The notes beneath the pieces were generated by a model that worked only from the letters and a program-made list of their open reading frames with translations, did no database searches and was not told the origin of the DNA. From SPGG2 sp964194625 (lineage in GTDB: Bacteria; Pseudomonadota; Gammaproteobacteria; Acidiferrobacterales; SPGG2): a DNA stretch of 64,000 nt. Location: positions 62,001-126,000 of the forward strand of contig CAXMNC010000237.1 of NCBI GenBank assembly GCA_964194625.1, in the 5' to 3' direction. How positions within the stretch are numbered: the stretch's first letter is position 1; every line of letters begins with the position of its first letter. The position numbers and the translations under genes are program-made. This document shows positions 1 to 9,320 of this stretch, piece after piece.

Positions 1-395
1 TTCACGGTCTGCTCGCGCTCTGCTTCACGCACCTTTTGCAGAATGACCTGTTTGGCAGCCTGTGCCGCGATACGACCAAACTCCACCGGTTCCAGCGGCT
101 CTTCGATGAATCCCCCGACCTCGATATTGGGGTCGCGCTCTCTCGCCTGGCTCAACGTCCACTGGCGATCCGGAAACTCGATTTCCTCGGAATCATCAGC
201 AAGCACTTCCCACCGCCGGAATGCATCGTACTCTCCGGTGTCTTGGTGGATGGCAACGCGGGCGTCAATATCATCTTTGTGACGCTTGCGCGTGGCGGTT
301 GCCAAGGCCGCTTCGATCGCCAGAAAGATGATCTCCTTATCGACGCCTTTATCGCGGGATAGAGCATCCACCATCAACAATACTTCACTACCCAT
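1..395 (-). CDS. nusA: Transcription termination/antitermination factor NusA, N-terminal part
   Basis: NusA binds RNA polymerase and modulates pausing, termination and antitermination. Only the first 131 codons are in the window; the gene runs off the left edge. The visible part is the N-terminal RNA-polymerase-binding domain, with the family's FRRW at residues 59-62 and the conserved AKQVI / KVREAER stretch around residues 114-127, just before the S1 domain would begin. The ATG at 395 follows a GGAG ribosome site. It lies 20 bases after rimP on the same strand, the standard rimP-nusA-infB order. Identification rests on clear similarity to the known NusA N-terminus. Confidence 0.95.
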   Translation of the reverse strand, partial: MGSEVLLMVDALSRDKGVDKEIIFLAIEAALATATRKRHKDDIDARVAIHQDTGEYDAFRRWEVLADDSEEIEFPDRQWTLSQARERDPNIEVGGFIEEPLEPVEFGRIAAQAAKQVILQKVREAEREQTV

Positions 396-415
396 GCTCG
401 TTCTCCATTCAATAC

Positions 416-871
416 CTAGAACTTCGGTATAAGCCTGGCCTTCTCAATACGGTCAAAAGCCACATCTAACGTTTCGCCGTCTAGCCCCAGCACCACATGC
501 TCGGGGGCCACTGCGATCAGGCGCCCCTTAAAGTTCTTTCGACCACTAAGCGGTTGGCCCAACCGCACTTTAATCATCTCGCCGGTGAAACGTGTGAAGT
601 CTTCCGGTTTAACCAGCGGCCTGTCCAGACCCGGCGAGGACACCTCGAGCGTGTAGCGGCCATCGATCAAATCCTCGACGTCAAGAATCGCGCTCAACTG
701 GTTACTGACGCGGGCACAGTCATCCACCGTGACCCCGGCCGGACTGTCGATATACACCCGCAACAGGGTGTGCCGACCGGTGCCGGAAAGCTCCACCTCC
801 ACGAGTTCAAAACCCTGGCCTTGGACACCGGGCTCCAACATCTTACGAAGCTGCGCGCTTGCTACCGCCAT
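416..871 (-). CDS. rimP: Ribosome maturation factor RimP
   Basis: RimP binds the 30S subunit and is needed for its late maturation. The protein has 151 residues, the normal length. It shows the alpha/beta N-terminal domain followed by the hallmark SSPGLDRPL turn at residues 78-86 and a C-terminal Sm-like beta domain ending about residue 150. It lies between tRNA-fMet and nusA, as in the metY-rimP-nusA operon of Escherichia coli. Transcription probably comes from the tRNA promoter through the hairpin at 891-917. There are no oddities. Confidence 0.95.
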   Translation of the reverse strand: MAVASAQLRKMLEPGVQGQGFELVEVELSGTGRHTLLRVYIDSPAGVTVDDCARVSNQLSAILDVEDLIDGRYTLEVSSPGLDRPLVKPEDFTRFTGEMIKVRLGQPLSGRKNFKGRLIAVAPEHVVLGLDGETLDVAFDRIEKARLIPKF

Positions 872-890
872 AACTCAGTCCTATACACGC

Positions 891-917
891 AAAAGTGGGC
901 GTCAAGCCCACTTTTTT
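891..917 (-). terminator. Hairpin in the tRNA-fMet to rimP leader
   Basis: A perfect 10-base stem (AAAAGTGGGC / GCCCACTTTT) closes a 5-base loop GTCAA. On the minus strand it follows tRNA-fMet and precedes rimP by 20 bases and ends in TTTT, so it could be a partial terminator or attenuator between the tRNA and rimP-nusA. On the plus strand the T run is longer (six). Leaky terminators at this place are known in the Escherichia coli metY operon; the same role here is inference. Confidence 0.7.
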
Positions 918-1087
918 CAAACCCCTTCTTTGTTCTCGCCCCCCAGTGGCGCAGATTATAAGCATTTCCGGGCAAAACTCAACGCTCGGCGCCGCTGGGG
1001 GCGACCCGGCCCTTACCTTTCTGACACAGTGGGCCTAACTTCGCTATGACCCCGGGCCCACGACGGCGGGACCTGAATCGCACTATT

Positions 1088-1164
<77 letters not shown>

Positions 1165-1176
1165 ACGGAATCGCGA

Positions 1177-1204
1177 AGTCTACCAGTGAACCGTACAATT
1201 TCAA
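1177..1204 (-). promoter_or_regulatory. Sigma70-type promoter for tRNA-fMet / rimP / nusA
   Basis: Reading the minus strand, a TTGAAA (-35, 1199-1204) and a TAGACT (-10, 1177-1182) are separated by 16 bases. A G+C-rich discriminator (TCGCG) follows, typical of stable-RNA promoters. The predicted start falls a few bases before the tRNA 5' end. Seen in sequence only; no transcript evidence. Confidence 0.55.
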
Positions 1205-1288
1205 GGTGGCGCATTCATGAGTCTGACCGACCCTTAACCCGTGACGTAGCAGACTGGCTTTCTGGGGCATTGGTGCCCGGGTTTACGC

Positions 1289-2056
1289 TCAGGTCGAAGT
1301 CGTTCCGGTCACCCAGCTTGGGTTGCTGGCTAGGGACGCAACGCAATAGACGTAAGCGATCCAGCCCATCACCTCGCCTATTACGTTGACGATCAAGAAT
1401 ACGATCAGCGGAGAGTTATCGGGCAAAAGCCAGAAAGCAACAAGCGGGAAGAATATCAGGAAAGCCAGAAAACCCGATTTCCACAGCTGCTGCCATATGA
1501 TTCGTAATGCAGATCGCAGGGTGGCGAAAACCCTAAAGTCGTTAGTCGAGAACACAACCGGGAACCAATACACCAGCAGAAATGGGACGACCATTGCAAT
1601 CATCCTGACGTTGGGGACCGTTTCCGTTACGAGTTGTTCAATGTTCGCACCGTCAACGGATCGGCTCGAGTAGAACAAACTCAAAAGCACGAACAAGACG
1701 AACAACAACAATAACCCCACCTGGACAAGTAGCCACAAGAATGGTGTAAACACCTCCTTACCGCGGGACAGTGCCTCGTATATCGACACGGTGTTATTAC
1801 CAAGCGCGAAGGAACGGAACGTGCCACTTACCAGATAGATCAGGATCAGCAATGTGCCAAAAATCGCGAGCGCGAGGCCAGTTGGGCCAATGTCGTCAAG
1901 GGGAAGGATCGTTTGGGTACGTAGTGTCACGAAAACCACTTGCAGACCGATGACCAGCCAAACACCTGGGCTCAAGACAACCCGGACCGCCGCCCGGATA
2001 CGTTGCTCACTCTCGGTTGGGGTGGGTTGCTGATTCATCGGCGCACGCACTGGCAT
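1289..2056 (-). CDS. Six-helix integral membrane protein of unknown function
   Basis: I do not recognise the family. The 255 residues contain about six strongly hydrophobic segments: near residues 28-48, 60-80, 105-130, 150-170, 194-212 and 216-245. A short polar N-terminus is rich in Gln, Glu and Arg, and there is a Ser/Thr-rich tail. There are no Cys/His clusters or catalytic motifs. A start at the second Met (base 2038) would remove six residues and fits the hydrophilic N-terminus equally well. It is a single gene between tRNA-fMet and a phosphoesterase, both on the same strand, with gaps too wide to suggest tight coupling. Transporter accessory or structural roles are both possible. Confidence 0.7.
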   Translation of the reverse strand: MPVRAPMNQQPTPTESEQRIRAAVRVVLSPGVWLVIGLQVVFVTLRTQTILPLDDIGPTGLALAIFGTLLILIYLVSGTFRSFALGNNTVSIYEALSRGKEVFTPFLWLLVQVGLLLLFVLFVLLSLFYSSRSVDGANIEQLVTETVPNVRMIAMVVPFLLVYWFPVVFSTNDFRVFATLRSALRIIWQQLWKSGFLAFLIFFPLVAFWLLPDNSPLIVFLIVNVIGEVMGWIAYVYCVASLASNPSWVTGTTST

Positions 2057-2113
2057 TGGGGTGTCCGCGATCTCTGCCGTGTAGGCCTATAAGAGGCCGA
2101 TCCCTAAGAACAT

Positions 2114-2635
2114 CTACCGGCGGCGGTTAGCGGCCGGAAAACGGAAGACCTCGACCCGCCAGTTACTGTGAAGTGCATTCAGGACCAAACAAGAGGGCCC
2201 ACCGAACGTTCGGTTCTTGCCAGCAGCACCAGGATTTAGCACCCAGGGACGTTTGCTTCTATCACAGATGAGTCTGTGGCTGTGACCATACACGATCGCA
2301 CGTGCATCGGGATACAGATTGCGCAATATCGTATGTCGACGAGCCGGTCGACCTGCATTGTGCCCATGCACCGCCACCAAGCAGCCACCTGGCAGATCGA
2401 CCGATAGATGATCAGGCAATGCATCAAGTGCCGATCGATCCTCTCGTGGCCATTTTTGCTTCGTGTCATTGTTTCCGCGAACTGCCATCACCCGCTTACC
2501 TCGCACCCGTAGCACTTGCAACACGTGTGCGTTGCCAATATCCCCCGCATGTACCGCCAGATCACAATCGTGAACAATGCCAATGATTCGCGGGTCCAGA
2601 AACCCATGGGTGTCCGATAAGATCCCTACGCGCAT
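2114..2635 (-). CDS. YfcE/MJ0936-type metallophosphoesterase
   Basis: A small calcineurin-like phosphoesterase of 173 residues, the usual size for the YfcE/MJ0936 family of manganese-dependent phosphodiesterases. All metal-binding motifs are present in order: SDTH at 7-10, GD at 31-32, GNND at 54-57, HGH at 90-92, GHSH at 117-120, and NPGA at 134-137. The natural substrate of this family is mostly unknown; phosphodiester model substrates are cleaved in vitro. It is probably cytoplasmic, with no signal peptide. It lies between cysZ and an unknown membrane protein on the same strand, but the neighbours do not suggest a pathway. Confidence 0.85.
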   Translation of the reverse strand: MRVGILSDTHGFLDPRIIGIVHDCDLAVHAGDIGNAHVLQVLRVRGKRVMAVRGNNDTKQKWPREDRSALDALPDHLSVDLPGGCLVAVHGHNAGRPARRHTILRNLYPDARAIVYGHSHRLICDRSKRPWVLNPGAAGKNRTFGGPSCLVLNALHSNWRVEVFRFPAANRRR

Positions 2636-2671
2636 ACCAAGATTATACGGCTTTAGAGTTATTGGCTGGAA

Positions 2672-3419
2672 TCATGTTGTGACCTGTCGGTGATTTCCGC
2701 GTTCGAACCACATAACAGTAGCACCAGCCACCGCGGCAGGCATAATCGCCAGGTTAACCAAAGGCACGATGGTAGCAAGTAAAACGGCGGCACCGAAACT
2801 AAACGATAGCAACCTACGCGTCTTGGCATAGCGCCGCACTTGCGAGAATCGCATACCTTGGTTTTCCAGCGGATAGGCCAGATATTCAAGCGCCAACAAC
2901 CAGGAAGTCGCCATCAACCATAGGAGCGGTGCCAACAGGTTAATGACGGGGATAAACGTAACTATCAGTAGCAACAGAATCATTGCCAATAGATATATCA
3001 ATTTACGCAACTCACTGGTCAACGATAACCCCACACTCTTCAACAGCGACACATCTGTCGTCGGAACAGGCATATTGTTTTTATCGAGTGCGTACGCTAC
3101 GCGCTCGGCAAGCCAGCCGTTGAATGGCGCCGCAATCAGATTGGCTGCCAAGGTAAACGTGAAGAACATGAACACACTGGCCACAACGGCGAAAATAAAC
3201 CAAAGTAGTCCGCGCGCGAGCTGCGCCCACCAGCTGTTCACAGTCGGGAGAAACCAATCCAGCAGCGCTTCGAACTGGTCGATAAAAAGCCACCAGTCCG
3301 GCGAACACCAGAACATTTACCAATAGTGGAATCAGAAAGAAACGCCGTAATCCTGGACGAAAGATGAGGCGATAACCTTGGAGTAAATACCTTGGCCCGC
3401 TAACCAGGTCAGCGATCAA
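2672..3419 (-). pseudogene. cysZ: CysZ-family sulfate permease, interrupted by one frameshift
   Basis: CysZ is an inner-membrane sulfate uptake protein. The N-terminal part is read from a TTG at 3419: the opening matches Escherichia coli CysZ (GPR, then PG-RRF, then PLLVN). The rest is read in another frame from about 3283 down to 2672, containing the family's AAPFNG and AMP-V-GAT-MW motifs. Removing one base from the five-T run at 3284-3288 (minus strand GCTTTTTATC) joins the two into a 248-residue protein, close to the family's usual 250. Either the gene is broken, the base is an assembly error in a homopolymer, or slippage occurs. The downstream part also has its own ATG at 3316. Confidence 0.8.
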
Positions 3420-3456
3420 GTGGAGACCCTAGGGCGAGTACGAGTCTTGGCATCGG

Positions 3457-4902
3457 TTAGTAGATGCCGGCCACCGCCCGGCCACAAACATCGATGATGC
3501 TTCCCGCCCACGGCATCGCCAGCAGCAACACAAGCCCGTTGGCCCCGATGAGCACGCGCATGTCCAGACTTGCGGTGATCGGGGTATTGTCTTCGACGTC
3601 ATCGAAATACATGAGCTTCACGACCCGAATGTAATAATAAGCACCGATCACTGCGAATAGCACGGCAAGGATAGCAAGCCAGATCATACCAACCTCAATC
3701 ACCGACTGGATGACCAACAATTTTGCGTAAAACCCAATCGTGGGCGGCGCCCCTGCCATCGAAAACATTAGCAATAACATCAAGAACGCATACCAGGGGC
3801 TTCTCTGATTCAGGCCCTTAAAATCATCGAGCCGCTCGGCTTCAAACCCCGATCGCGAAAGCAAAATAATCATGCCAAACGCCCCTAGACTCATCACGGC
3901 ATAGACAAGCACGTAGAAGAGCGCTGAGCTATAGCCGTTAGGCGTAGCGTTCACGACTCCTAGGAAGAAAAACCCCATGTGAGAAATCGACGAATACGCA
4001 AGCATGCGCTTAATATTGCTTTGCGCAATCGCTACCACATTACCGATAGCCATAGACAGCACTGCCAGTATCGTGAGCATGTCCTGCCACGATACGGCGA
4101 GGTCCTCGAGGCCGCCTACCAGCAGGCGCATGACCAATGCGAAACCCGCGATCTTTGGCGCGGTGCCGATGTAGAGCGTGACCGAAGTCGGCGCACCATG
4201 ATAAACATCCGGCACCCACATGTGGAACGGCACCGCGCCCAGTTTGAAGGCGATGCCAACGACAACGAAAACCAGGCCGAAGATAAGCACCACATCGTCA
4301 GCCGCCATGCCCGCCACCGCTTGTCTGACACCTGCAATATCCAGCGTCCCGGTCAGCCCATAGAGAATAGACATGCCGTAGAGCAATATGCCCGAAGAGA
4401 TAGCGCCAAGCACGAAGTACTTCATGGCGGCTTCAGTCGCCTGTGCCGAATCACGCTGGAACGCAACCATGGCGTATAGACTCAACGCCAGCAACTCAAG
4501 CCCGAGATAAAGCGTCAGGAAGTGACTGGCCGAAGCTATAATCATCATTCCAACCACACCAAATAGGCCAAGCACAAAATACTCGCCGCGGAACATTCCA
4601 CGCTCACGAATGTAGTCGCGGGAATACACGAAAACGAAGAATACGATCAGGTAGGTAGCCAGCTTGATGACATTTGATAGCGAGTCGTGGACGAACATAC
4701 CACTAAACGTCATGCCGGCCGGGGTCATCAGGAGGTCGAGCGTTAATGCCGCCGCACCAAGCAAAGTCACCTGACTAAGCCAATAGATCACCATACGCGC
4801 CCGCTTGCTCACGAACAGATCGACGCAAAGAATCAAGCAGCCCATAGCGCATACGAAGATCTCGGGTAGCGCTGGCCACATATTAGGGATTTCAGGCATC
4901 AT
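3457..4902 (-). CDS. nuoN: NADH-quinone oxidoreductase subunit N
   Basis: The last of three antiporter-like proton-pumping subunits of respiratory complex I, in the inner membrane. At 481 residues it matches the family length with its usual 14 helices. The central proton-antiporter domain carries the conserved lysine region (FKLGAVPFHMWVPD) and the discontinuous helix segment with AYSSISHMGF. It is the terminal gene of the nuoA-N operon, 29 bases after nuoM. The TAG stop at 3457 is followed within 40 bases by cysZ in the same direction, with no obvious terminator. Confidence 0.97.
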   Translation of the reverse strand: MMPEIPNMWPALPEIFVCAMGCLILCVDLFVSKRARMVIYWLSQVTLLGAAALTLDLLMTPAGMTFSGMFVHDSLSNVIKLATYLIVFFVFVYSRDYIRERGMFRGEYFVLGLFGVVGMMIIASASHFLTLYLGLELLALSLYAMVAFQRDSAQATEAAMKYFVLGAISSGILLYGMSILYGLTGTLDIAGVRQAVAGMAADDVVLIFGLVFVVVGIAFKLGAVPFHMWVPDVYHGAPTSVTLYIGTAPKIAGFALVMRLLVGGLEDLAVSWQDMLTILAVLSMAIGNVVAIAQSNIKRMLAYSSISHMGFFFLGVVNATPNGYSSALFYVLVYAVMSLGAFGMIILLSRSGFEAERLDDFKGLNQRSPWYAFLMLLLMFSMAGAPPTIGFYAKLLVIQSVIEVGMIWLAILAVLFAVIGAYYYIRVVKLMYFDDVEDNTPITASLDMRVLIGANGLVLLLAMPWAGSIIDVCGRAVAGIY

Positions 4903-4931
4903 CTCTTCGACTCTATCATTTCTTCAGCAAG

Positions 4932-6413
4932 CTACAGTTTGGACGTGGCGACCTGTTCAAGCAGATGATCCACTGACACATGCATCACCTCCAGAAACGG
5001 GAACGGCCATAGCCCCATCACCAACACAGGGATCGCCAATAGACCTAAGAACAACATTTCCCGTGGCGTCGCATCCTCGAGGGCTGCGACGCTATCTTTG
5101 ATGACCGCCCCAAAGATGACGCGTTTATACATCCACAAGGTATAGGCGGCACCCAGAACCAATATGGTCGCGGCAAGCACCGCATACCACACGTTGACTT
5201 GATAGGCCCCAAGAATCACCAAGAACTCGCCCACGAAACCGGAAGTACCTGGCAAACCGGTATTGGCCAAGGCAAACAACATCATAAACGAGGCGAACAC
5301 CGGCATGCGATTCGCTACCCCACCGTAGTCCTCGATTTCGCGTGAGTGCAATCGGTCATACAAGACCCCGACACATAGGAACAAGGCACTGGAGATGAAC
5401 CCGTGAGAAATCATTTGCACGAGCCCACCTTCAATGCCCTGTGGGTTGAATATGAAGAATCCGAGCGTGACGAACCCCATATGTGCAATCGACGAATAAG
5501 CGATCAGCTTCTTCATGTCCGTTTGCATAAGGGTTACCAAACCAATGTATACAATCGCTACCAACGACAACGCGATCATGAAACCCGCCAGTTGATGGCT
5601 GGCATCCGGCAGAATGGGCAAACTGAAACGCAGAAAGCCGTAGGCGCCCATCTTTAACAAGATCGCGGCAAGAATGACGGAACCGCCGGTGGGGGCTTCA
5701 GTATGGGCGTCGGGGAGCCACGTATGCACCGGCCACATCGGTACCTTAACCGCGAACGCCGCAAACAATGCGAAGAAAATCAGGATCTGCGCGTTCATGC
5801 CCAACTGAACCTGATGAAATGTCGCGATGTCGAAACTGTGATCGGCCTGATAATACAGATAGATAAACGCCACCAACATTAGAACTGAACCCAGAAACGT
5901 GTAAAGAAAGAACTTGATGGTGGCGTATACGCGATTCGGACCACCCCACAAGCCGATAATGACGAACATCGGGATGAGCATGCTTTCCCAGAAGACATAA
6001 AACAGGATCGCGTCAAGGGCGGAGAACACACCGATCATCAGCCCTTCCATAATTAGAAAGGCGGCCAGGTACTGCGCCACCTTCTTTTGAATCACGGACC
6101 AACCGGCAATCACCACGAGCACGGTGCAAAAACTCGTTAACAATATAAGCAATACGGAAATGCCATCTATGCCGAGGTGATAACGAATATTGAACGCATC
6201 AATCCATGGACGATCCTCAACGAACTGCATTGCCGACGTATGCGAGTTGAAGTCAGCATAGAGCGGCAAAGTAACGATGAACGTAGCGATTGTGAAAATC
6301 AGACCCAAATATCTGGCGGCCGCCGCATTTTGGTCACCGCCGGTTGCAAGCACGACTATGCCGCCCACGATCGGCAGCCATATACATATGCTCAGCAAGT
6401 GCTCGGCAAACAT
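4932..6413 (-). CDS. nuoM: NADH-quinone oxidoreductase subunit M
   Basis: Antiporter-like proton-translocating subunit of complex I, 493 residues. Conserved features are the N-terminal glutamate helix region (FWESMLIPMF), the VKVPMWPVHTWLPDAH-type helix 7 motif with its key lysine, and the AYSSIAHMGF segment. It is 9 bases downstream of nuoL and 29 bases before nuoN, translated in the same operon. Length and motifs are normal. Confidence 0.97.
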   Translation of the reverse strand: MFAEHLLSICIWLPIVGGIVVLATGGDQNAAAARYLGLIFTIATFIVTLPLYADFNSHTSAMQFVEDRPWIDAFNIRYHLGIDGISVLLILLTSFCTVLVVIAGWSVIQKKVAQYLAAFLIMEGLMIGVFSALDAILFYVFWESMLIPMFVIIGLWGGPNRVYATIKFFLYTFLGSVLMLVAFIYLYYQADHSFDIATFHQVQLGMNAQILIFFALFAAFAVKVPMWPVHTWLPDAHTEAPTGGSVILAAILLKMGAYGFLRFSLPILPDASHQLAGFMIALSLVAIVYIGLVTLMQTDMKKLIAYSSIAHMGFVTLGFFIFNPQGIEGGLVQMISHGFISSALFLCVGVLYDRLHSREIEDYGGVANRMPVFASFMMLFALANTGLPGTSGFVGEFLVILGAYQVNVWYAVLAATILVLGAAYTLWMYKRVIFGAVIKDSVAALEDATPREMLFLGLLAIPVLVMGLWPFPFLEVMHVSVDHLLEQVATSKL

Positions 6414-6422
6414 GAGTCGTGC

Positions 6423-8390
6423 TTACGTCAAACGGAGAAAAAACGTCATCAGGAGAAACAACCCGAGAATCATGGCGAACGCATAGTGATAGACGTAGCC
6501 GGTTTGAATGTATCTAATGACAGACGCTACCCAGCGTACAACGCGTGCAGTGCCATTGACGGCAAGTCCATCGATCAGATTTACATCGCCTACTTTCCAA
6601 AAAAAGCTGCCAATCTTTCTGACACCAGCGGCCAGTACGATTTCGTTGAAATCGTCGAGGAAATACTTACGCGCCAGCAGTGTGTACAGAAACTGTGCCT
6701 TACCCCGAATAACGTCGGGTAGGTGCGGGTAACGAATGTACAAGAGCCAGGCGGTGATGATGCCGGCGATAGCTAGGAAAAACGGTAGTGCCTGGAGGCC
6801 ATGGGCGATGAACGGCCCGATACCATGGTAGTCCCGACCCATCTCGGCGAGCACAGCATGCTCTGGGGCCACGGCTATCGAACTACCGAAAAGATTGCCA
6901 AATAGCATGGGTTCGATATACATACCGCCGGCCAGTACCGACGGAATCGCCAGCATCACGAGTGGAAAGGTCACGACGAACGGCGACTCCCTGACATGTT
7001 GGCGCGTGTGCTCATCCATGCGTGGCTTACCATGAAAGGTCATAAACACCATGCGGAAAGTATAAAGCGCAGTGATGAAAACACCGCTCATGACGGCCAC
7101 ATAAGCAAAGCCGCTACCGGGCAGCTGCGAATGGTGCACCGCCTGGATGATGGCGTCCTTAGAGAAGAAACCGGCAAAAGGTGGCACACCACAAAGCGCG
7201 AGCGCCCCGATCAACGTTGTCCAATACGTCACCGGCATGTACTTACGCAGGCCACCCATCTTACGCATGTCCTGCTCATGGTGCAGGGCGATGATGACTG
7301 ATCCCGCCGCGAGAAATAGTAGTGCCTTGAAAAAGGCATGCGTCATAAGATGGAAAATTCCGCCAGCGTATGCAGATACGCCGTTCGCAACCATCATGTA
7401 TCCCAGCTGCGAGATCGTTGAATAAGCCACCACACGCTTAATGTCGTTTTGAACGATGGCGACTAACCCAAGAAAGAGCGCAGTGATAGTACCGATAACA
7501 ATCACCACACTTAAGGCAACATCCGAAAGTTCGAACAGCGGCGACATGCGCGCCACCATGAATACACCCGCGGTCACCATGGTGGCGGCATGGATTAGGG
7601 CTGAGATCGGTGTCGGGCCTTCCATCGAATCAGGCAACCAGACATGCAGCGGCACCTGTGCCGATTTCCCCATCGCCCCCATAAACAGCAGCAGGCAGAT
7701 CAGGGTAATGACGTTCCACTCAACGCCGGGTATCACCGCCACGCCGGTGCTGGCCACCTGCGGCGCAATGGCGAACACAGCTGCGTAGTCCAGACTGCCG
7801 AAATACGTATAGATCACGACGATTCCAAGCAGGAAGCCGAAATCGCCGACGCGGTTAACCAAAAACGCCTTCAGGTTTGCGTGGATCGCGGACTCGCGCT
7901 CGAACCAAAACCCGATCAACAGATACGATACGAGGCCCACACCTTCCCAGCCGAAAAACAACTGTAGAAAGTTATTCGACATCACCAGCACAAGCATGAA
8001 GAAAGTAAATAGTGCCGTGTAGCAAAAGAAACGCTGGTATCCCGGATCGTCATGCATATAGCCGATGGTGTAGATGTGTACCATCAAAGACACGAACGTC
8101 ACGACCGCTACCATCACGGCCGTCAGGGGGTCGATGAGCAGACCAATCTCAAACGGGATGCCACCACTTACCGCCCACGTGTACACGGGCCCGTTAAAGT
8201 AGTGACCATCAATGATGACGTCCTTGAACACGGCCAACGAAAGCACAAAGGATACGGTTACCCCCAATATTGCTGCCACATGGGCACCGCGTCGCCCGAT
8301 CTTCCAGCCGAACATGCCGGCAATAACCGCGCCGGCCAAGCTCGCTAGTGGAATCGCCAGGTAGATCGTCTCGATGTCCAAGCCAAACAT
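6423..8390 (-). CDS. nuoL: NADH-quinone oxidoreductase subunit L
   Basis: The distal and largest proton-pumping subunit of complex I, 655 residues, slightly longer than the Escherichia coli protein (613). The antiporter domain shows FFGWEGVGL, GKSAQVPLHVWLPDSMEGPTP split over helices 7-8, and AYSTISQLGYM. The C-terminal 100 residues form the long lateral helix region and a last membrane anchor (YHYAFAMILGLFLL). ATG start; it begins 2 bases after the nuoK stop, so translation is probably coupled. Confidence 0.97.
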   Translation of the reverse strand: MFGLDIETIYLAIPLASLAGAVIAGMFGWKIGRRGAHVAAILGVTVSFVLSLAVFKDVIIDGHYFNGPVYTWAVSGGIPFEIGLLIDPLTAVMVAVVTFVSLMVHIYTIGYMHDDPGYQRFFCYTALFTFFMLVLVMSNNFLQLFFGWEGVGLVSYLLIGFWFERESAIHANLKAFLVNRVGDFGFLLGIVVIYTYFGSLDYAAVFAIAPQVASTGVAVIPGVEWNVITLICLLLFMGAMGKSAQVPLHVWLPDSMEGPTPISALIHAATMVTAGVFMVARMSPLFELSDVALSVVIVIGTITALFLGLVAIVQNDIKRVVAYSTISQLGYMMVANGVSAYAGGIFHLMTHAFFKALLFLAAGSVIIALHHEQDMRKMGGLRKYMPVTYWTTLIGALALCGVPPFAGFFSKDAIIQAVHHSQLPGSGFAYVAVMSGVFITALYTFRMVFMTFHGKPRMDEHTRQHVRESPFVVTFPLVMLAIPSVLAGGMYIEPMLFGNLFGSSIAVAPEHAVLAEMGRDYHGIGPFIAHGLQALPFFLAIAGIITAWLLYIRYPHLPDVIRGKAQFLYTLLARKYFLDDFNEIVLAAGVRKIGSFFWKVGDVNLIDGLAVNGTARVVRWVASVIRYIQTGYVYHYAFAMILGLFLLMTFFLRLT

Positions 8391-8392
8391 TC

Positions 8393-8698
8393 TTAGCCCT
8401 TTAAAGCGTTGAGGTCTTCGACATTAATCGTGCGACGATTACGGAAAATCACAACGATGATGGCAAGCCCGATGGCTGCCTCCGCCGCCGCGACGGTAAG
8501 GATAAAGAACACAAAAACCTGGCCGGCAATGTCATTTAGATAATGCGAGAAGGCAATGAAATTCATATTGACAGCGAGAAGCATGAGCTCGATCGCCATC
8601 AATAGAATAACCACATTTTTGCGGTTCAAAAATATGCCGACCACGCTGAGCGCGAACAGAATCGCGCCTAATATCAAGTAATGGGACAGCGATATCAT
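8393..8698 (-). CDS. nuoK: NADH-quinone oxidoreductase subunit K
   Basis: Small three-helix complex I subunit of 101 residues, the standard length. It contains the two buried glutamates of the proton path in helices 2 and 3 (MAIELMLLAVN and AAAEAAIGLAI). It is immediately upstream of nuoL and 16 bases downstream of nuoJ. Confidence 0.97.
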   Translation of the reverse strand: MISLSHYLILGAILFALSVVGIFLNRKNVVILLMAIELMLLAVNMNFIAFSHYLNDIAGQVFVFFILTVAAAEAAIGLAIIVVIFRNRRTINVEDLNALKG

Positions 8699-8714
8699 TC
8701 GCTCGAACTCATTG

Positions 8715-9320
8715 CTAGGGCTTCTTTTCGGCCGGCATCTTTACCAAGCGCACCCGATCGCTACGCTGGACGCGAACCTGCTGGCGGGGATCCTGATATT
8801 TCGTGTCTTTACGGCGGCGCAATGCCAGTGCGATCGCCGCGATGATAGCGACGAGCAGGATGAATGCTGCGATCTCGAACGGATAAACATAATCTGTATA
8901 CAAGACCCGGCCGAGCTCTTTGGTGTTGCTGTAGCTGGCAGGATGACCAGCGGGGGCGGCAATCCTTTGCAGGCCGAAATGTCGTGGCCCAAGGATGATC
9001 GCCATCTCAATGGCCAGGAGCACGGCGACAATGCCACCGATAGGCAGGTACTCGCCAAATCCTTCACGCAGGCGCAGCAGGTTGATGTCGAGCATCATGA
9101 TGACAAACAAGAACAAAACCATCACCGCACCGACGTAGACCAACACCAACGTAATCGCCAGAAACTCGGCTTCCAGGAGAATCCAAAGGCCAGCAGCGGT
9201 GAAGAATGCTAGCACCAAGGATAACGCTGCCTTTACCGGGTTGCGTATGGTGATGACCATGCCCGCCGCAAATAGCAACACCGTTGCAAAGAAGTAAAAG
9301 ACGATCTGCTCGAAAGTCAT
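8715..9320 (-). CDS. nuoJ: NADH-quinone oxidoreductase subunit J
   Basis: Five-helix membrane subunit of complex I, 201 residues. Recognisable by the helix 3 segment (VLVYVGAVMVLFLFVIMML), conserved across the family and implicated in conformational coupling. The C-terminal tail is basic and polar (RRRKDTK onward). The ATG at 9320 has no obvious Shine-Dalgarno sequence in the A/C-rich 51-base gap that separates it from nuoI, the widest gap in the operon. Confidence 0.96.
   Translation of the reverse strand: MTFEQIVFYFFATVLLFAAGMVITIRNPVKAALSLVLAFFTAAGLWILLEAEFLAITLVLVYVGAVMVLFLFVIMMLDINLLRLREGFGEYLPIGGIVAVLLAIEMAIILGPRHFGLQRIAAPAGHPASYSNTKELGRVLYTDYVYPFEIAAFILLVAIIAAIALALRRRKDTKYQDPRQQVRVQRSDRVRLVKMPAEKKP

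Noticed and set aside
3081..3419. A separate 112-residue gene in the frame of the cysZ N-terminus
   Set aside because: Only the first third matches CysZ; the remainder after the T run is arbitrary sequence, so it is the front half of one frameshifted gene.
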